A stretch of 64,000 nt of DNA, from positions 5,289,459 to 5,353,458 of the forward strand of contig CM024170.1 of assembly GCA_013433145.1 (NCBI GenBank). Reading direction: 5' to 3'. Below, piece by piece: positions 28,401-37,800 of this stretch; position 1 is the first letter of the stretch; each line of letters begins with the position of its first letter. The notes beneath the pieces were generated by a model that had not been told where the DNA came from, made no database searches, and was given only the letters and a program-made list of their open reading frames with translations. The DNA comes from Ascaris suum (Eukaryota; Nematoda; Chromadorea; Rhabditida; Ascarididae). A program made the position numbers and the translations under genes.

Positions 28401-28701
28401 GAATAAAACATCAGATTCCCAGGCAAAACCCGCAGCAAAGACATCACAACACAGAACGCTAGTCGCATTGGCATTATGCAGCAATCATCCACTGTACTTT
28501 GAAAGTTGTTTCTGTTCGATGGGTGGAAATTTACACAGCTATTCACGAAAAAATTGAATGAAACAAACCCGTTATGGTAGCCAATGTCATAACCTCGTAG
28601 AGACTTGTCGGTGAAGAATACTCCACTCTAGTGCCGAAGTTTCGTGTTTCATCCACCCCATAATCGACCTCAACCCTTGTAAAGCGAGCGCGGTCCTTCA
28701 T
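642..28701 (-). CDS. KNTC1: Kinetochore protein ROD / KNTC1 (Rod of the RZZ complex), 39 exons, 3' part missing
   Basis: ROD (rough deal, KNTC1, nematode ROD-1) joins Zw10 and Zwilch in the RZZ complex, which sits on outer kinetochores in mitosis, recruits Spindly/dynein and Mad1-Mad2, and supports the spindle checkpoint. I joined 39 minus-strand exons by GT/AG (no GC) boundaries and phase; the total of 5328 bases is exactly 1776 codons without a stop. Resemblance to human KNTC1, recalled from memory, runs in the same order throughout. Examples are a segment ending LNRMKFDDAEIFAKQFKLD (human LLHKHRFAEAESFAIQFGLD), EFCADFMLDSTEATMM (human EYCSTFQLDCDAVLQL) and a final exon ending MDPYDYE (human LDPYDYE). 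The start is the first ATG, 13 bases after a TTTTTTAG acceptor. The last exon seen corresponds to roughly three quarters of the human protein, so the gene continues past position 1. The less certain exons are 5, 8, 22, 24, 30 and 31. Confidence 0.9.
3529..3774 (-). CDS. Unrecognised exon-like ORF inside a ROD intron
   Basis: An open minus-strand segment of 82 codons lies between an acceptor (TTTGATCAG) and a donor (TAG|GTGTTT), inside the 1.8 kb intron between the ROD exons at 4844 and 3030. The composition is protein-like (KYADWLKKLFLYYQLRSQY, EFRNVARGTDVVWGMD), and the frame also holds an internal ATG at 3751. It enters and leaves in phase 1. The flanking ROD exons join in phase 2, and in that frame this segment contains a stop, so it is not a simple ROD cassette. 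It may be an exon of a nested gene, a decayed insert or chance. I do not recognise the family. Confidence 0.3.
8270..20664 (-). CDS. KNTC1: ROD/KNTC1 exons 11-26: central helical solenoid
   Basis: Exons: 20546-20664, 19442-19535, 18317-18449, 18012-18072, 17673-17877, 16260-16498, 15313-15498, 14550-14696, 13403-13608, 12248-12437, 11245-11349, 10911-10964, 10460-10568, 10329-10378, 9447-9515, 8270-8398. All junction phases agree. Several donors are textbook GTAAGT/GTAAGA (18317, 15313, 14550, 11245). The helices follow human KNTC1 in order: LERLARLRYNLASYRLLYG (human LKEVLRAHAKLTTFYGAFG), LWKEVFLEFCKDGCFSEAL, LSTISMCTTWLKSLAAVLEL (human ..ILAKWLEQAARNLEL), VYVKNLREMEKLRSVYEC, and HPPWSAPLKKAI (human VVPWSAAVEQLV). 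Exons 22 and 24 rest on phase and weak acceptors and could be shifted or absent; exons 21 and 23 would also join in phase without exon 22. Most introns are 0.3-1.5 kb and one carries an (AT)n plus poly-G tract. Confidence 0.8.
8719..8738. repeat. Small perfect hairpin (8-bp arms)
   Basis: cctgacct / ccga / aggtcagg forms a perfect 8-base inverted repeat with a 4-base loop, flanked on both sides by cgat. It lies in the intron between ROD exons 25 (9447-9515) and 26 (8270-8398). It may be part of a degenerate terminal inverted repeat; no partner was found. Confidence 0.5.
16666..16743. repeat. (AT)n microsatellite
   Basis: An almost pure AT dinucleotide run of about 78 bases in the ROD intron between exons 15 and 16, just upstream (minus sense) of the exon starting at 16498. 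The Tyr-Ile repeat ORFs over it on both strands are artefacts. Confidence 0.95.
16764..16794. repeat. Poly-G tract, 31 G
   Basis: An uninterrupted run of 31 G, 20 bases from the (AT)n tract. As transcribed in the ROD gene this is a 31-C run in an intron; the other strand could form a G-quadruplex. The length is probably polymorphic or assembly-sensitive. Confidence 0.95.
18878..18910. repeat. Intronic inverted repeat, 14-bp perfect arms
   Basis: cagatcccttcaac, a 5-base loop (aagta), then its exact reverse complement. Pairing continues imperfectly outward (tcgctg on the left against cagcga on the right), giving arms near 25 bases over about 18866-18922. It sits in the 1 kb intron between ROD exons 12 and 13. 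It may be the core of a small foldback element or MITE relic. No protein-coding content is seen around it. Confidence 0.7.
20798..28701 (-). CDS. KNTC1: ROD/KNTC1 exons 1-10: N-terminal beta-propeller
   Basis: Coding exons in transcript order: 28594-28701, 27661-27805, 26511-26713, 26260-26349, 25031-25207, 23764-23853, 22511-22681, 22008-22322, 21567-21700, 20798-20976. Phases chain 0/1/0/0/0/0/0/0/2/1. They encode the WD-like propeller that in the RZZ complex contacts Zwilch. Visible blade strands include ITIVLVVD (exon 8), LTVWDMG (exon 8) and ALAVGSETILL (exon 9), matching the human LMVYSL..LVQTG region in order. Exon 10 closes the propeller with DARLDRLLNRMKFDDAE, the start of the helical part. 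Exon 2 uses a GTGCAG acceptor just inside a stronger-looking TTTTAG because only that keeps phase. The start of exon 8 is uncertain: the frame is open to about 22327 and the only phase-0 acceptor there is the weak GGTGAG at 22323. Confidence 0.8.
22339..22398. repeat. (AT)n microsatellite next to a ROD splice acceptor
   Basis: About 60 bases of AT repeat in the intron between ROD exons 7 (22511-22681) and 8. Only about 16 bases separate it from the inferred exon 8 start at 22322, so the repeat takes the place normally held by the acceptor's upstream sequence. Confidence 0.9.
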
Positions 28702-28714
28702 TCTTCGCGTGATC

Positions 28715-28722
28715 CTAAAAAA
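28715..28722 (-). other. Probable spliced-leader (trans-splice) or 5'UTR acceptor of the ROD gene
   Basis: On the minus strand a TTTTTTAG acceptor ends 13 bases before the first ATG of the ROD gene (28701). An acceptor this close to the start codon, with no obvious coding exon upstream, is the usual signature of spliced-leader addition in nematodes. A conventional 5'UTR intron gives the same picture. The reading frame is open back to the acceptor, so a short upstream coding exon cannot be excluded. Confidence 0.45.
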
Positions 28723-29566
28723 TGGATGTCAATTAAAGAAGGCATTTAAAATTTCCAATGGTGGCAAGACCAACAGTGCTGACTTTTGCTGAAAAGACTG
28801 GGAGGATGGAGAAATGAGAGAGCGAGCAATGGCTCTTCATACTTGCAACCTTGATACAAAGGAGAATTAAATGACAACTCTTGACACTTGATGCAATATA
28901 CATATTTAAACTTCCTCTTAATTTCTTCGTCCTATGCGCGAACGAATAACGCATAGCTCTTCTCCATGAACTTGCCCACCACGAATATTTCTCTTCTCAA
29001 AGTAGTCGGAAGTCGATGGAAAATCCAGATTTTCGGCGAAGTTATTTCTGGAGCGCGTAAGCCAGCACAAACATAGCACGTGTCGCCGGATACAGAAATC
29101 TGGGCGTCTTCGAAAATACCTGAGCAACCCCCCCCCCCCTCCTTTGCTAGCATCAATAAGGCTTAGAGTGACAGGTTTTTAATAGCATTTGGACTGGTTT
29201 ACGAACACGCTAAGCGCAAACACTGAATTGATTCTTTACACACGACAACTTTAAGGACGCTTAACCCTCAGTGTTGAACAACTGACTTTCAAAGATGGGC
29301 GATTGGAAGTCTTGAAAATGGTCGTGGCGAAGCATGAAAGAAGTATGAAGGGTCCTGGAATTTATCAGGGCGAAAGCTAAAGCTGTTGGTGGTGCTTGGC
29401 CGATCCTAAATCCCTATTATTCCAATCATGTTCAGGACGACTGATTTCATATAATGACGATGACAACATCAAAGAACCGACCACCCAACACCTAGAGCTC
29501 CCTGCAGGATAATTTGCCAACAACCCCTCCAAATACACTAAACTCGAAGTGATCTCCACATTGCAG

Positions 29567-29683
29567 ATTGATAAAGCATTCGCGAAATTGGAACTCAAAT
29601 TTTCAAACCTTCCCTCGCGAGCAATCGCTCTCAGACTTCCAATTCGAATCGAACGTATGTTGCAGCAGTGGGCCGTGAGGAAT
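29567..29683 (+). CDS. Orphan exon-like segment between divergent genes
   Basis: Between a TTGCAG acceptor and an AAT|GTACGT donor are 39 codons open in phase 0. The product has a basic, helical look (FSNLPSRAIALRLPIRIER, MLQQWAVRN). I found no partner exon on either side, and downstream sequence is (AT)n-rich. It could be an exon of a small unrecognised gene, an alternative upstream exon of SLC17 copy A (2.2 kb downstream) or chance. The minus strand is also partly open here. Confidence 0.25.
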
Positions 29684-29940
29684 GTACGTGTGCGTATGTG
29701 TCATATATATGACATATACATTATTATATATGCAGTAATATATATATAAAACGTATCTTACATTACAGTGTGTGTATATATTGCGTATTGTATCTGTAAT
29801 AAACATTATGTTTGTAATATATATCATATATTTCATATACTACATGCACTGTAGATATCATACAATTTCTATGTTTTTTATTATATATATTACATCCACT
29901 ACCCATATTATGTGTACATATGCATATATACACATATATA

Positions 29941-29943
<3 letters not shown>

Positions 29944-30010
<67 letters not shown>
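29944..30010. repeat. (AT)n microsatellite
   Basis: About 67 bases of AT repeat preceded by degenerate TA-rich sequence from about 29700. It lies in the ROD / SLC17 intergenic region. Confidence 0.95.
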
Positions 30011-30011
<1 letters not shown>

Positions 30012-31854
30012 TTTAGAAGCTTTTCAAGGTGCAATGCCAGTGCAGGTATCATCTTGTGTAGTTATAGCAAAGTGGCTTTCAAGTGGAAAGGTAGAGTATA
30101 TGAGCAATGTGGCGTCACCAACTGCAGTTATTATTCCAGCTATGTTTCATTCGTAGATTACCGAACAAGGAACGCACCTTCCATTCCAAGAAAGAATGTT
30201 TGGTACCGTATTTGGAACGCCGCTCCAACTTATGCAGTGTTTTCTGGACAATTTCAGGATCTGACTAGTTACGTATCCAAGGTATGAGAGTATGGTACGG
30301 CACAGTTGAGGCAGTGGGCGCTGTTTAGATAGATAAAGTTATTTTGAATGCCAGTGCAAGGTGTTTGTACAATGGCGCATCTAACAAGTACAAGGGCATG
30401 CCATGAATTAAAAGAATAAGTAGAATTTGCTCAAGGATGCATACTTCGAGCTGTGACGAAATTTGTATGTGGAGGTAATGTTGTGCCCGGAGAGGTGTGG
30501 AGTGCGGGTGCATAGGATCAATATTGGAGATCAAAATGACTGCAAAGGGAACCGACAAGGTGAAAAATATGGTAAAACTGCAATGAAGAAGTTAAGTGAT
30601 TCACTCGAATGCTATTATTGCATAAAAAATTGTTTAGTGATGTCGAAAACTTCAAAAGAGACTGCAAAGTCGATCAGTGAATAAATTTTACTCATTAACG
30701 TCTTTCATAATGGTGGAGGATGTGAATGAGGATTTATGCAAAATTGAGGTATCGAACGTAGTGTCAAGTAGACCTTTTATGCAAACTTTTCTAACATCAT
30801 AATGCCGATTTCGGCAGGGACATTAAACTGGAAATTAATTGTTCCATTTTGTCTCCATGTGAGGAAGAAAATAACGGAAAGTTGTGGAGAAAGACGGCTG
30901 GACGATGTGGCAACTGTTGCCGAAATAACATTGATACTTGAGGCAATGGCTCAACGAGCTGGAGGAACTTAGAAGAGGTCCCTTAAAATGAATGTCTCTA
31001 TTTTTTGTTCTGTTTAGTAAATCTTCTACTTTTAATGAGATATGCAAACAGTATTTATAACCAACCGAATGCGGGTAATAGAGACGAAATTTCAGCTGAA
31101 ATTTATAACAAGCATTCGATGGTATTATGGAAGACATTCTTCCGCTTTGTTTGTTTATTGAAATGGCCGTTTGGCTGAATTGCAAATACACATCTCGTGT
31201 TGTGCGCATTTTTTTTAGCGCGTTATGCGATTTCTTTACGCCAAGTTGGTTCCTCTTTATGCCTTTTATTATGAAAATTTAAATCGAACGTTTAAGACGT
31301 TTAAAGTATCCGTAACAATCTACGAATAGATATGCATAATGAAGTTCCTACTATATAAATATATCATTTCACTAATTTCTCTATTACTTTGGATGGTGAG
31401 CTTGTAGTGGTCGGATGGTTCTTCTCGGTGCGAGCGGTCAGGTTTGTTTCGCTGCTCTTTTAAAGATATTTGCGAACAGCTGATATCTGTCGTCTGAAAT
31501 CTTAGTAAATAATTTCATGAACAGTTCGGATCGTCTCTCGAAACTCATTTCAATGGGCCAAAATTTTTCACGGTGGGATGAATTTTTTAGTGAGAGATCT
31601 GTACGGGTGATCGATTTCATGGGAAAACGCGCTACAAGATTTCGCAACATTATTTTTGATATTGCATTGGTTTGGTGAAATGCAGATATCGCGTAAGCCG
31701 TATCACTTTTCATGGCAATCTTTTCTACCAGTTGACTGTTGATTTGTTCAAACTTCCCTTCTCCCTGTTTCCTTCCTCTCCTCTCCCCCTCCCTCCTATT
31801 GCTTTTCATTTTAACTCTAAGAAATGCAGTTTTTATTGAATCGTCATATAACTT

Positions 31855-31864
31855 CATATTTTAG
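31855..31864 (+). other. Probable spliced-leader acceptor of SLC17 copy A
   Basis: CATATTTTAG ends 23 bases before the start ATG of copy A (31888), with no obvious upstream coding exon. This is a typical nematode trans-splice acceptor arrangement; a 5'UTR intron is the alternative. Confidence 0.45.
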
Positions 31865-31887
31865 AATAGATTCACTTCGTGCTGAGA

Positions 31888-34800
31888 ATGGGATCGACGG
31901 GCACAGATGCTAGCTCGCTTGAACACTCCGAAATCAAACCGTTTCGTGAGTTTTCTTATTTCCACTTAATTTCATCACAACTGAATGTGTAAAGTTGTTT
32001 TCAAATTTTCATCTGATATCCGATTCACTGTCGGCAGAATTAGTTCAGAGTTTCTCTTTTTCCCTCCCCCTCCTCTTCCCCCAACCAAACCCGCTGATAA
32101 AAATGGCAACGAAGAAAAGTTGATGATTGCGAATGATCAAAAATAAGTAAAAAAGTAATTAAATAAATAAATAAAACGATTGGTACCGGAATGAAATCAC
32201 TATCAAGCAAGTTGAAATTCTTGTCACTTTATCATCTCCGATCGCTTCTTATATCTTCAACGAAAGAGACATTTTTCGTAGTGAATATTAGATATTATAA
32301 TATATAATTCCCCGCAACTACTCCTGTTATTTTGTGTCCGTTGGGTCTAAGAGAGCGCAATCACGATAATAGACAAACGTGTTACCCTTAGATACGCAAA
32401 AATAGATTTGTCTGAGACAAACAGCAGACAAACAAACTATCTGTGTGCGTCTATGAGTAACCAGTTGCAGGTTTTTTGTTGGTTTATCCATCGCTTATAA
32501 CCTGAAAATAGCAAAATTACTTGAAACGTGCTCACGTATGATACCGTTTCCAGTAGTTACTTCTGTTTGCCGACATTTTGATCACCTAAATTACTCAAAA
32601 ACCCCTCACTTAATTACTAATTAGTAAATCATTTTTTTTTAAATCGGACACTACCAAAACTCCAAATTATTGAACGACCAATAATCCATAGGGTAATTTT
32701 ACCAATCAACAACCAATGTGATGTAATGAGAGACTAACGTCTGAGTGAATCCACATTTGAATTAAAGTTCGCAATCCGAATCGCCGAGTATTTTCTTCAA
32801 TGGAAGTCTGAACGCCAACATATGGCGCACCTTCGAAAGTCTAAGGATTCCGTCACTCCTAATGCTGAGCACCAGAATCAGGGCGATAACGAGGTGGCGC
32901 AAAGCGCAGAAATTGTCAAAGGTAGGGGGAGAAGGGGAGAGACAACAGATGCTAAGACTTTGCATTTACCACGACGCCTAAGTACTTTTACAGCCGATGG
33001 AATAATTCGTTGACATCAGCAGAAAAGCTTCTCAGAAACTTTTGCAGAATCATGCAGATCCGCAGTTGAATGATGCACTGATTATCTCTTCGTCAGCTGA
33101 TGCAACAAGAGTTCCAAGACATTTGCGCCACGAGGCATTTACATTGTACTATGCTGACCTATCTAGCTCTGGAGAAAAATGACTAATCCTCCATCCACAG
33201 CCTTCTGCTCGCAAGCCGATGGGGTGCCCTGCTTTTTGAGCTTTAAGGCGGCAGAACTGAAGAGGATCGAAAAAGGATGGATTTCGAAGCCGGCACTGAA
33301 GGACACTAAAGGAAGTTTAACCCTATGAGTGGTTCAAGTGTTCATGCCAGTAATACAACGCTAACGTTCGCCTTTTTCTGCTATGCTTTAGCCATAGAGG
33401 GTTGTCGTGTCGGAACAGAAGGACCGATGTAACTGAAGCAACCTTCCGATCTCCACTTTAGATGAATATCACAAACCCGTGGCAACGATCAATATCAACC
33501 GATATTGTTCAGGTCTGTTGGGCTCTACTCGACTCGGAGTTTCCTTAACTGGATTTTTTGGTTGTGCACTGGTGTATGCATTAAGAAGCAACGCAAGTTT
33601 CGCAATTGTGTGTATGGTAAACGGAACGGCCATCGAGTTATTAACAGAGACGACTAATGAAACGAAGGGCACTTCTTGTACGATATTGGGAACCCCAAGT
33701 AATGACACAAAAGATGCGGTAATTTTCCATATCAAATTTGCTTGCTGAAAATAAACAAATGAATTTATAATACATGGATGAATTGATCGATTAAATGTTA
33801 TCTCCGCTCGTTTTCTGGACGGTAATTCCTATCGTGACATCTCATCGAATACTGTCACCTTTAATAGATCGCTCGCATTGCTGGAGGCCTGCATCGAAAC
33901 GAGATCAAGCGATCAGCAATTTTATTCTCTTTCTACGTGTTAGTGCATCGTTGGTCCGTGGCTTTCCTCACACATCAACAAAAGATTTGTTATGGAGCAT
34001 TGCAGTATGTGACTTCAACTCAATTTTTCAACCCCTAACCTCACTCATACTCACAGATCGAAGGTGAACTAATGTGGTCGAAGCAAATGCAAGGATCTGT
34101 CCTTTCGGCATTCTTCTGGGGTTACCTATTCACCCAGGTGCTTGGTGGTTATTTATCTGCACTTGTCGGCGGCAAAATCGTTATTGGTACTGCAGTGCTT
34201 GCCTCAGCCGTGCTAACACTTATGAGCCCAGTTGCCGCAACAACTCACGTTTACATCTTCATTGCTATTCGAGCCGCACTTGGAGTTGTTCAGGTAAGGT
34301 GGAATAACTGCCGTATTTCTTCATTTGTGGCACCCTCCCTTCCAAAACCACCACCAGTGAAATGTTCACTTTGCGTGGAAATCTAATAGCACTGAAAACT
34401 ATGTATTATTTAACGGATGAATGTAGTAAAACAGTCCAATAAACAGTCTTCTGATCTTTGCCCAACATGAAAACAGTTGCAATGGTAATCGCCGTTGCGA
34501 ATGATCGCTGTCGACAGCTGAGTCCGATGCAGCCACTTTTATGAAGGTATGGGAGGTGGAGAGAAAATGGTTAGTGGAACCGCATCACACCCTTCCCTAC
34601 CCACTTCCATATCACCACGTCACATAGTTCGTACTAGCTAAGTGATAACTGCTTTAACAGTCGAGAACCAAATCGCAAAACATCACCTACAATTTCCCGC
34701 CAGCTTTGGTTCGATTCGCAAAACCGAGCAGACGTTGACTGTCGCTAACGGGCTGACGGTGATCCTTCATTTGAATATTAGGCATCACGATTCATGTGTA

Positions 34801-37800
34801 TGTTCTCGTTACAGGGCACTGTCTTTCCGGCCTATCATACGCTGTTCTCTTTGTGGGCGCCTCCTATGGAACGCAGTTTTCTTGTAGGCCTCACTCTTGC
34901 AGGTGAGAAACCATCAACTGTGGAATTTGCACTTTGTTTGTTCTTCCATAGAAATCATGCTAATATGTCCATGCCAACACGTCCTCTCTTGTAGTCTCTA
35001 AAACAGTGTTGGCACATGGTTTCGCGAGCTTCTGAAATCGGAAGTCTCCAAGCCATTTTTAGCAACCTGGAATGCAGGAAATTCTGAAACTCCGAAAGCT
35101 CCTAAGCGGTTTTCGCAAATCCTCCAAATTCGACATTCCCCTGACAAAGTTTGGTCGGAGGCCGACTCAACTCCACGATCCTCTCGAGGTTGATAATATT
35201 TTACACTTCCGTCACTCCTTCAATCCGAATGGTGTGTTCCGCATAGGCCAAATATGTCATCAAATGGGTTTCTTATATAGCACATTTTGGATGTTTTCTG
35301 CTTAACCGAGCTAAAAGAAGGGCGACATGAATATGTGAATAGGCAACGAACACATATAAAGGGAGCTGACTTAAATCTGCATACTTATCTGCTTTAAATT
35401 TTGCATTGCTGGAGAAATTTCTGCGTTCAGGAATTCGTGCTGATTAAAAATTTTGCTTTCTTTAAAAAATTATAAAGGAATTTTATGTAAAACAACGAAA
35501 AAATTGTACAGTTAGCAATATGTACGCATAATTCGGCGATTACTGCATGAAATCGATCATTTCTTTTTGTTGTTTTTTTTTTCATTCGAAATTTGCCAAT
35601 TGTTGTCGATTTTTTTTCGAATCCCTCTACTTTCTTATTGCGTTCTCTTAATTATTCCCCTCACTCAGAACTTGTGATGATTTCTTCCCACCTATGAATA
35701 GTTGCTAACCTATGTTTCCAATAAAACTCCCACTGTTCCTTGGCCGTTCGCTCAACTGACAGTCGTTAGAAATTTGGAATGAATCACTCCAATTTTGAAG
35801 GAAGTTGAAGAATGGAGTAGGAAGCTGGCTGAATTGCTGAGATTTACCCATCGGTCTCAATTGCCTTTACGGCCACTATGAAAATATAGGCAAAAATGGT
35901 GCTGGTAAAAATCTGCAAACAAATTTTATTGCGATAGCACTTTGAACTGTTCACTTCGGAAATTGTTTGAATTTCTTTGGATTTTTCCCAAATTTATGCT
36001 GAAAGAAGTCTAATACCAAAGAAAAAAATCCACATTTCTTCCAATAATCTCATTCGTTGCACTCCGCTTTTTCAGAGCTTTTGAGCAAATCATTATTTAT
36101 CGAGTTGTTATTTTCTGGCGTCTGGTTTGGTCTGTTCGAATCTCCTTAGTGTTATGGAAGCTTCAAACCACTTACCAGCCGTCTACCTCTTTACTTTTTT
36201 ATGTCACCTTACTGTCGATTTTCTCGTCAATTGCTCCGCATATTTTATACTGTCGCTAGTTAAGCCCCACTTTGGCCTATTTAATATGCATCGTTTGCAC
36301 ATTGTGTCGAATGTTATGTCGCTATCGAAGGAAGTAAAGGTTTTACAAAGTTATTAACCTCCAAATTAGGTGTCACGGGTTATGCATTGTTGAAATAGGC
36401 ACCTTGAATCTGTACTGTTTTGCCTTACATTTGTTGGCTGCTTAAAGCAGGGAAGACACATGTACATGTGAGGACACTCCGTAAATTTTGATTTCTTCAT
36501 AGTAATATCAAAATACTTCATAAAAGAACATTTAGCCTTAATAAATAACATGGAATATAGAGGCCACCACAACCGCATTTGATCTGAATGAGCACCGACG
36601 TATCTTTTGAGTCTTTTGGCAGTAACTGACACGGGTGCTGATGTAGCCTCACAGGCGTTCTCTGTGAGTGAAAAAGCTCGCATTTTAACGAACATCCTTA
36701 CGATCTTTGGTGAACCCTCATAGGACAAGCAGCCTGGCGACTTCGTTGAATAATGTTAAGCTGGCTTCTTGTGGCTGCGACATTACTATGATATTATTTG
36801 GATTGAAGCTTTGCGTGGAAATGATAAAGATTTAGCAATGAATATCGTAAAAAGAGAACGGTCTTTAAGCAAACTGAAAATCGATATAAAGCGTTTGAAA
36901 TATTATATAGAGCGCCATCGTTGCAGGTGCTCAAATTGGAAATGTTCTTGTTATGCCACTATCGGGACTGTTATGCAGATATGGATTCGGTGGTGGCTGG
37001 CCGTCAATTTACTACGTTCTTGGTAAGACGGTTCCTGAGATCTAACTATAAGCTTGCTTTCTCCTGTGATATCTTACTCCACTCAAACAAGCAAAGAGAT
37101 CATGAAAAACATTTAATGGTATTTCGAACTTGCTCCTCCATTATTTATTTACGTTTTGAAGTTGCAGTCATACCATGTTTCCTCCAATAAAAGCCCGGGG
37201 GTTATAAATTTTGTGATTGTTGATGAAGTGTTCTTTGAAGAGGAATTTCTACTGAGGCACTTGTTATTTTCATCCCTAATATTTTGGCATCCAAGCTATA
37301 CTTCGCGTTTACAATGGAAAGGAGGGTTGCTCGAGTCCTAACTACTCCGGAGTTATAGTAATTTGTGATTTCTTGAGTAACGCAAATTCGTGCTCCTCTT
37401 TATAGCTGTGATCCCATGGTGATTCAATTTTTTTTCGTTTTCAAACGATTGTGTGCTACCTTCATTATAGAATAAAGTGCCGGTGTTATTTTAGAAAAAG
37501 GGGATGAGGGTTCGCTCAGGTCATCAGTGTGAACTTTCTGGAGGAATGGGACTGGAAATTTACTTTGGAGTTTCTTTAACATTCAAGTAATATTTGCCTT
37601 CAACAAAGTAAGTTAAGGGAAGACGAGGGGGGGAAGACGGATTTACAGAGGGATTCGGATTAATCTATCCCCACGTGGTACTCGGTTCTGAAATACCTCT
37701 CGATGTACTGCAACAAGCGGTATAGGTATTCGAAGTTGGGGTGTAAGCTGTAACCATTCGTTGTATGCCCAAAGGTTATGCATAACCAAATGTGCCGGCT

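Larger units (their letters stand above)
28723..31864. promoter_or_regulatory. Head-to-head intergenic region between the ROD gene and SLC17 copy A
   Basis: The ROD gene reads left from 28701 and SLC17 copy A reads right from 31888, so this 3.1 kb must hold both promoters. It contains an (AT)n tract (29944-30010) preceded by degenerate TA-rich DNA from 29700, an orphan plus-strand exon candidate (29567-29683), and a C run near 29131-29141. No coding gene could be assembled here. Individual promoter elements cannot be assigned by eye. Confidence 0.4.

Noticed and set aside
28918..29156. Minus-strand open frame upstream of the ROD start
   Set aside because: A possible acceptor exists, but there is no good donor and no match to the KNTC1 N-terminus. 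The run of C at 29131-29141 creates its Gly stretch.
31438..31857. 139-codon minus-strand ORF just upstream of SLC17 copy A
   Set aside because: It ends in the copy A leader, spans a polypyrimidine stretch that gives a Glu/Arg/Gly-rich run, and has no splice partners or recognisable motif. Probably chance, though long.
33479..33748. ATG at 33479 as the start of SLC17 copy A
   Set aside because: The acceptor at 33511-33512 lies at exactly the position of copy B's, and an upstream exon of matching phase exists, so 33479 is intronic.
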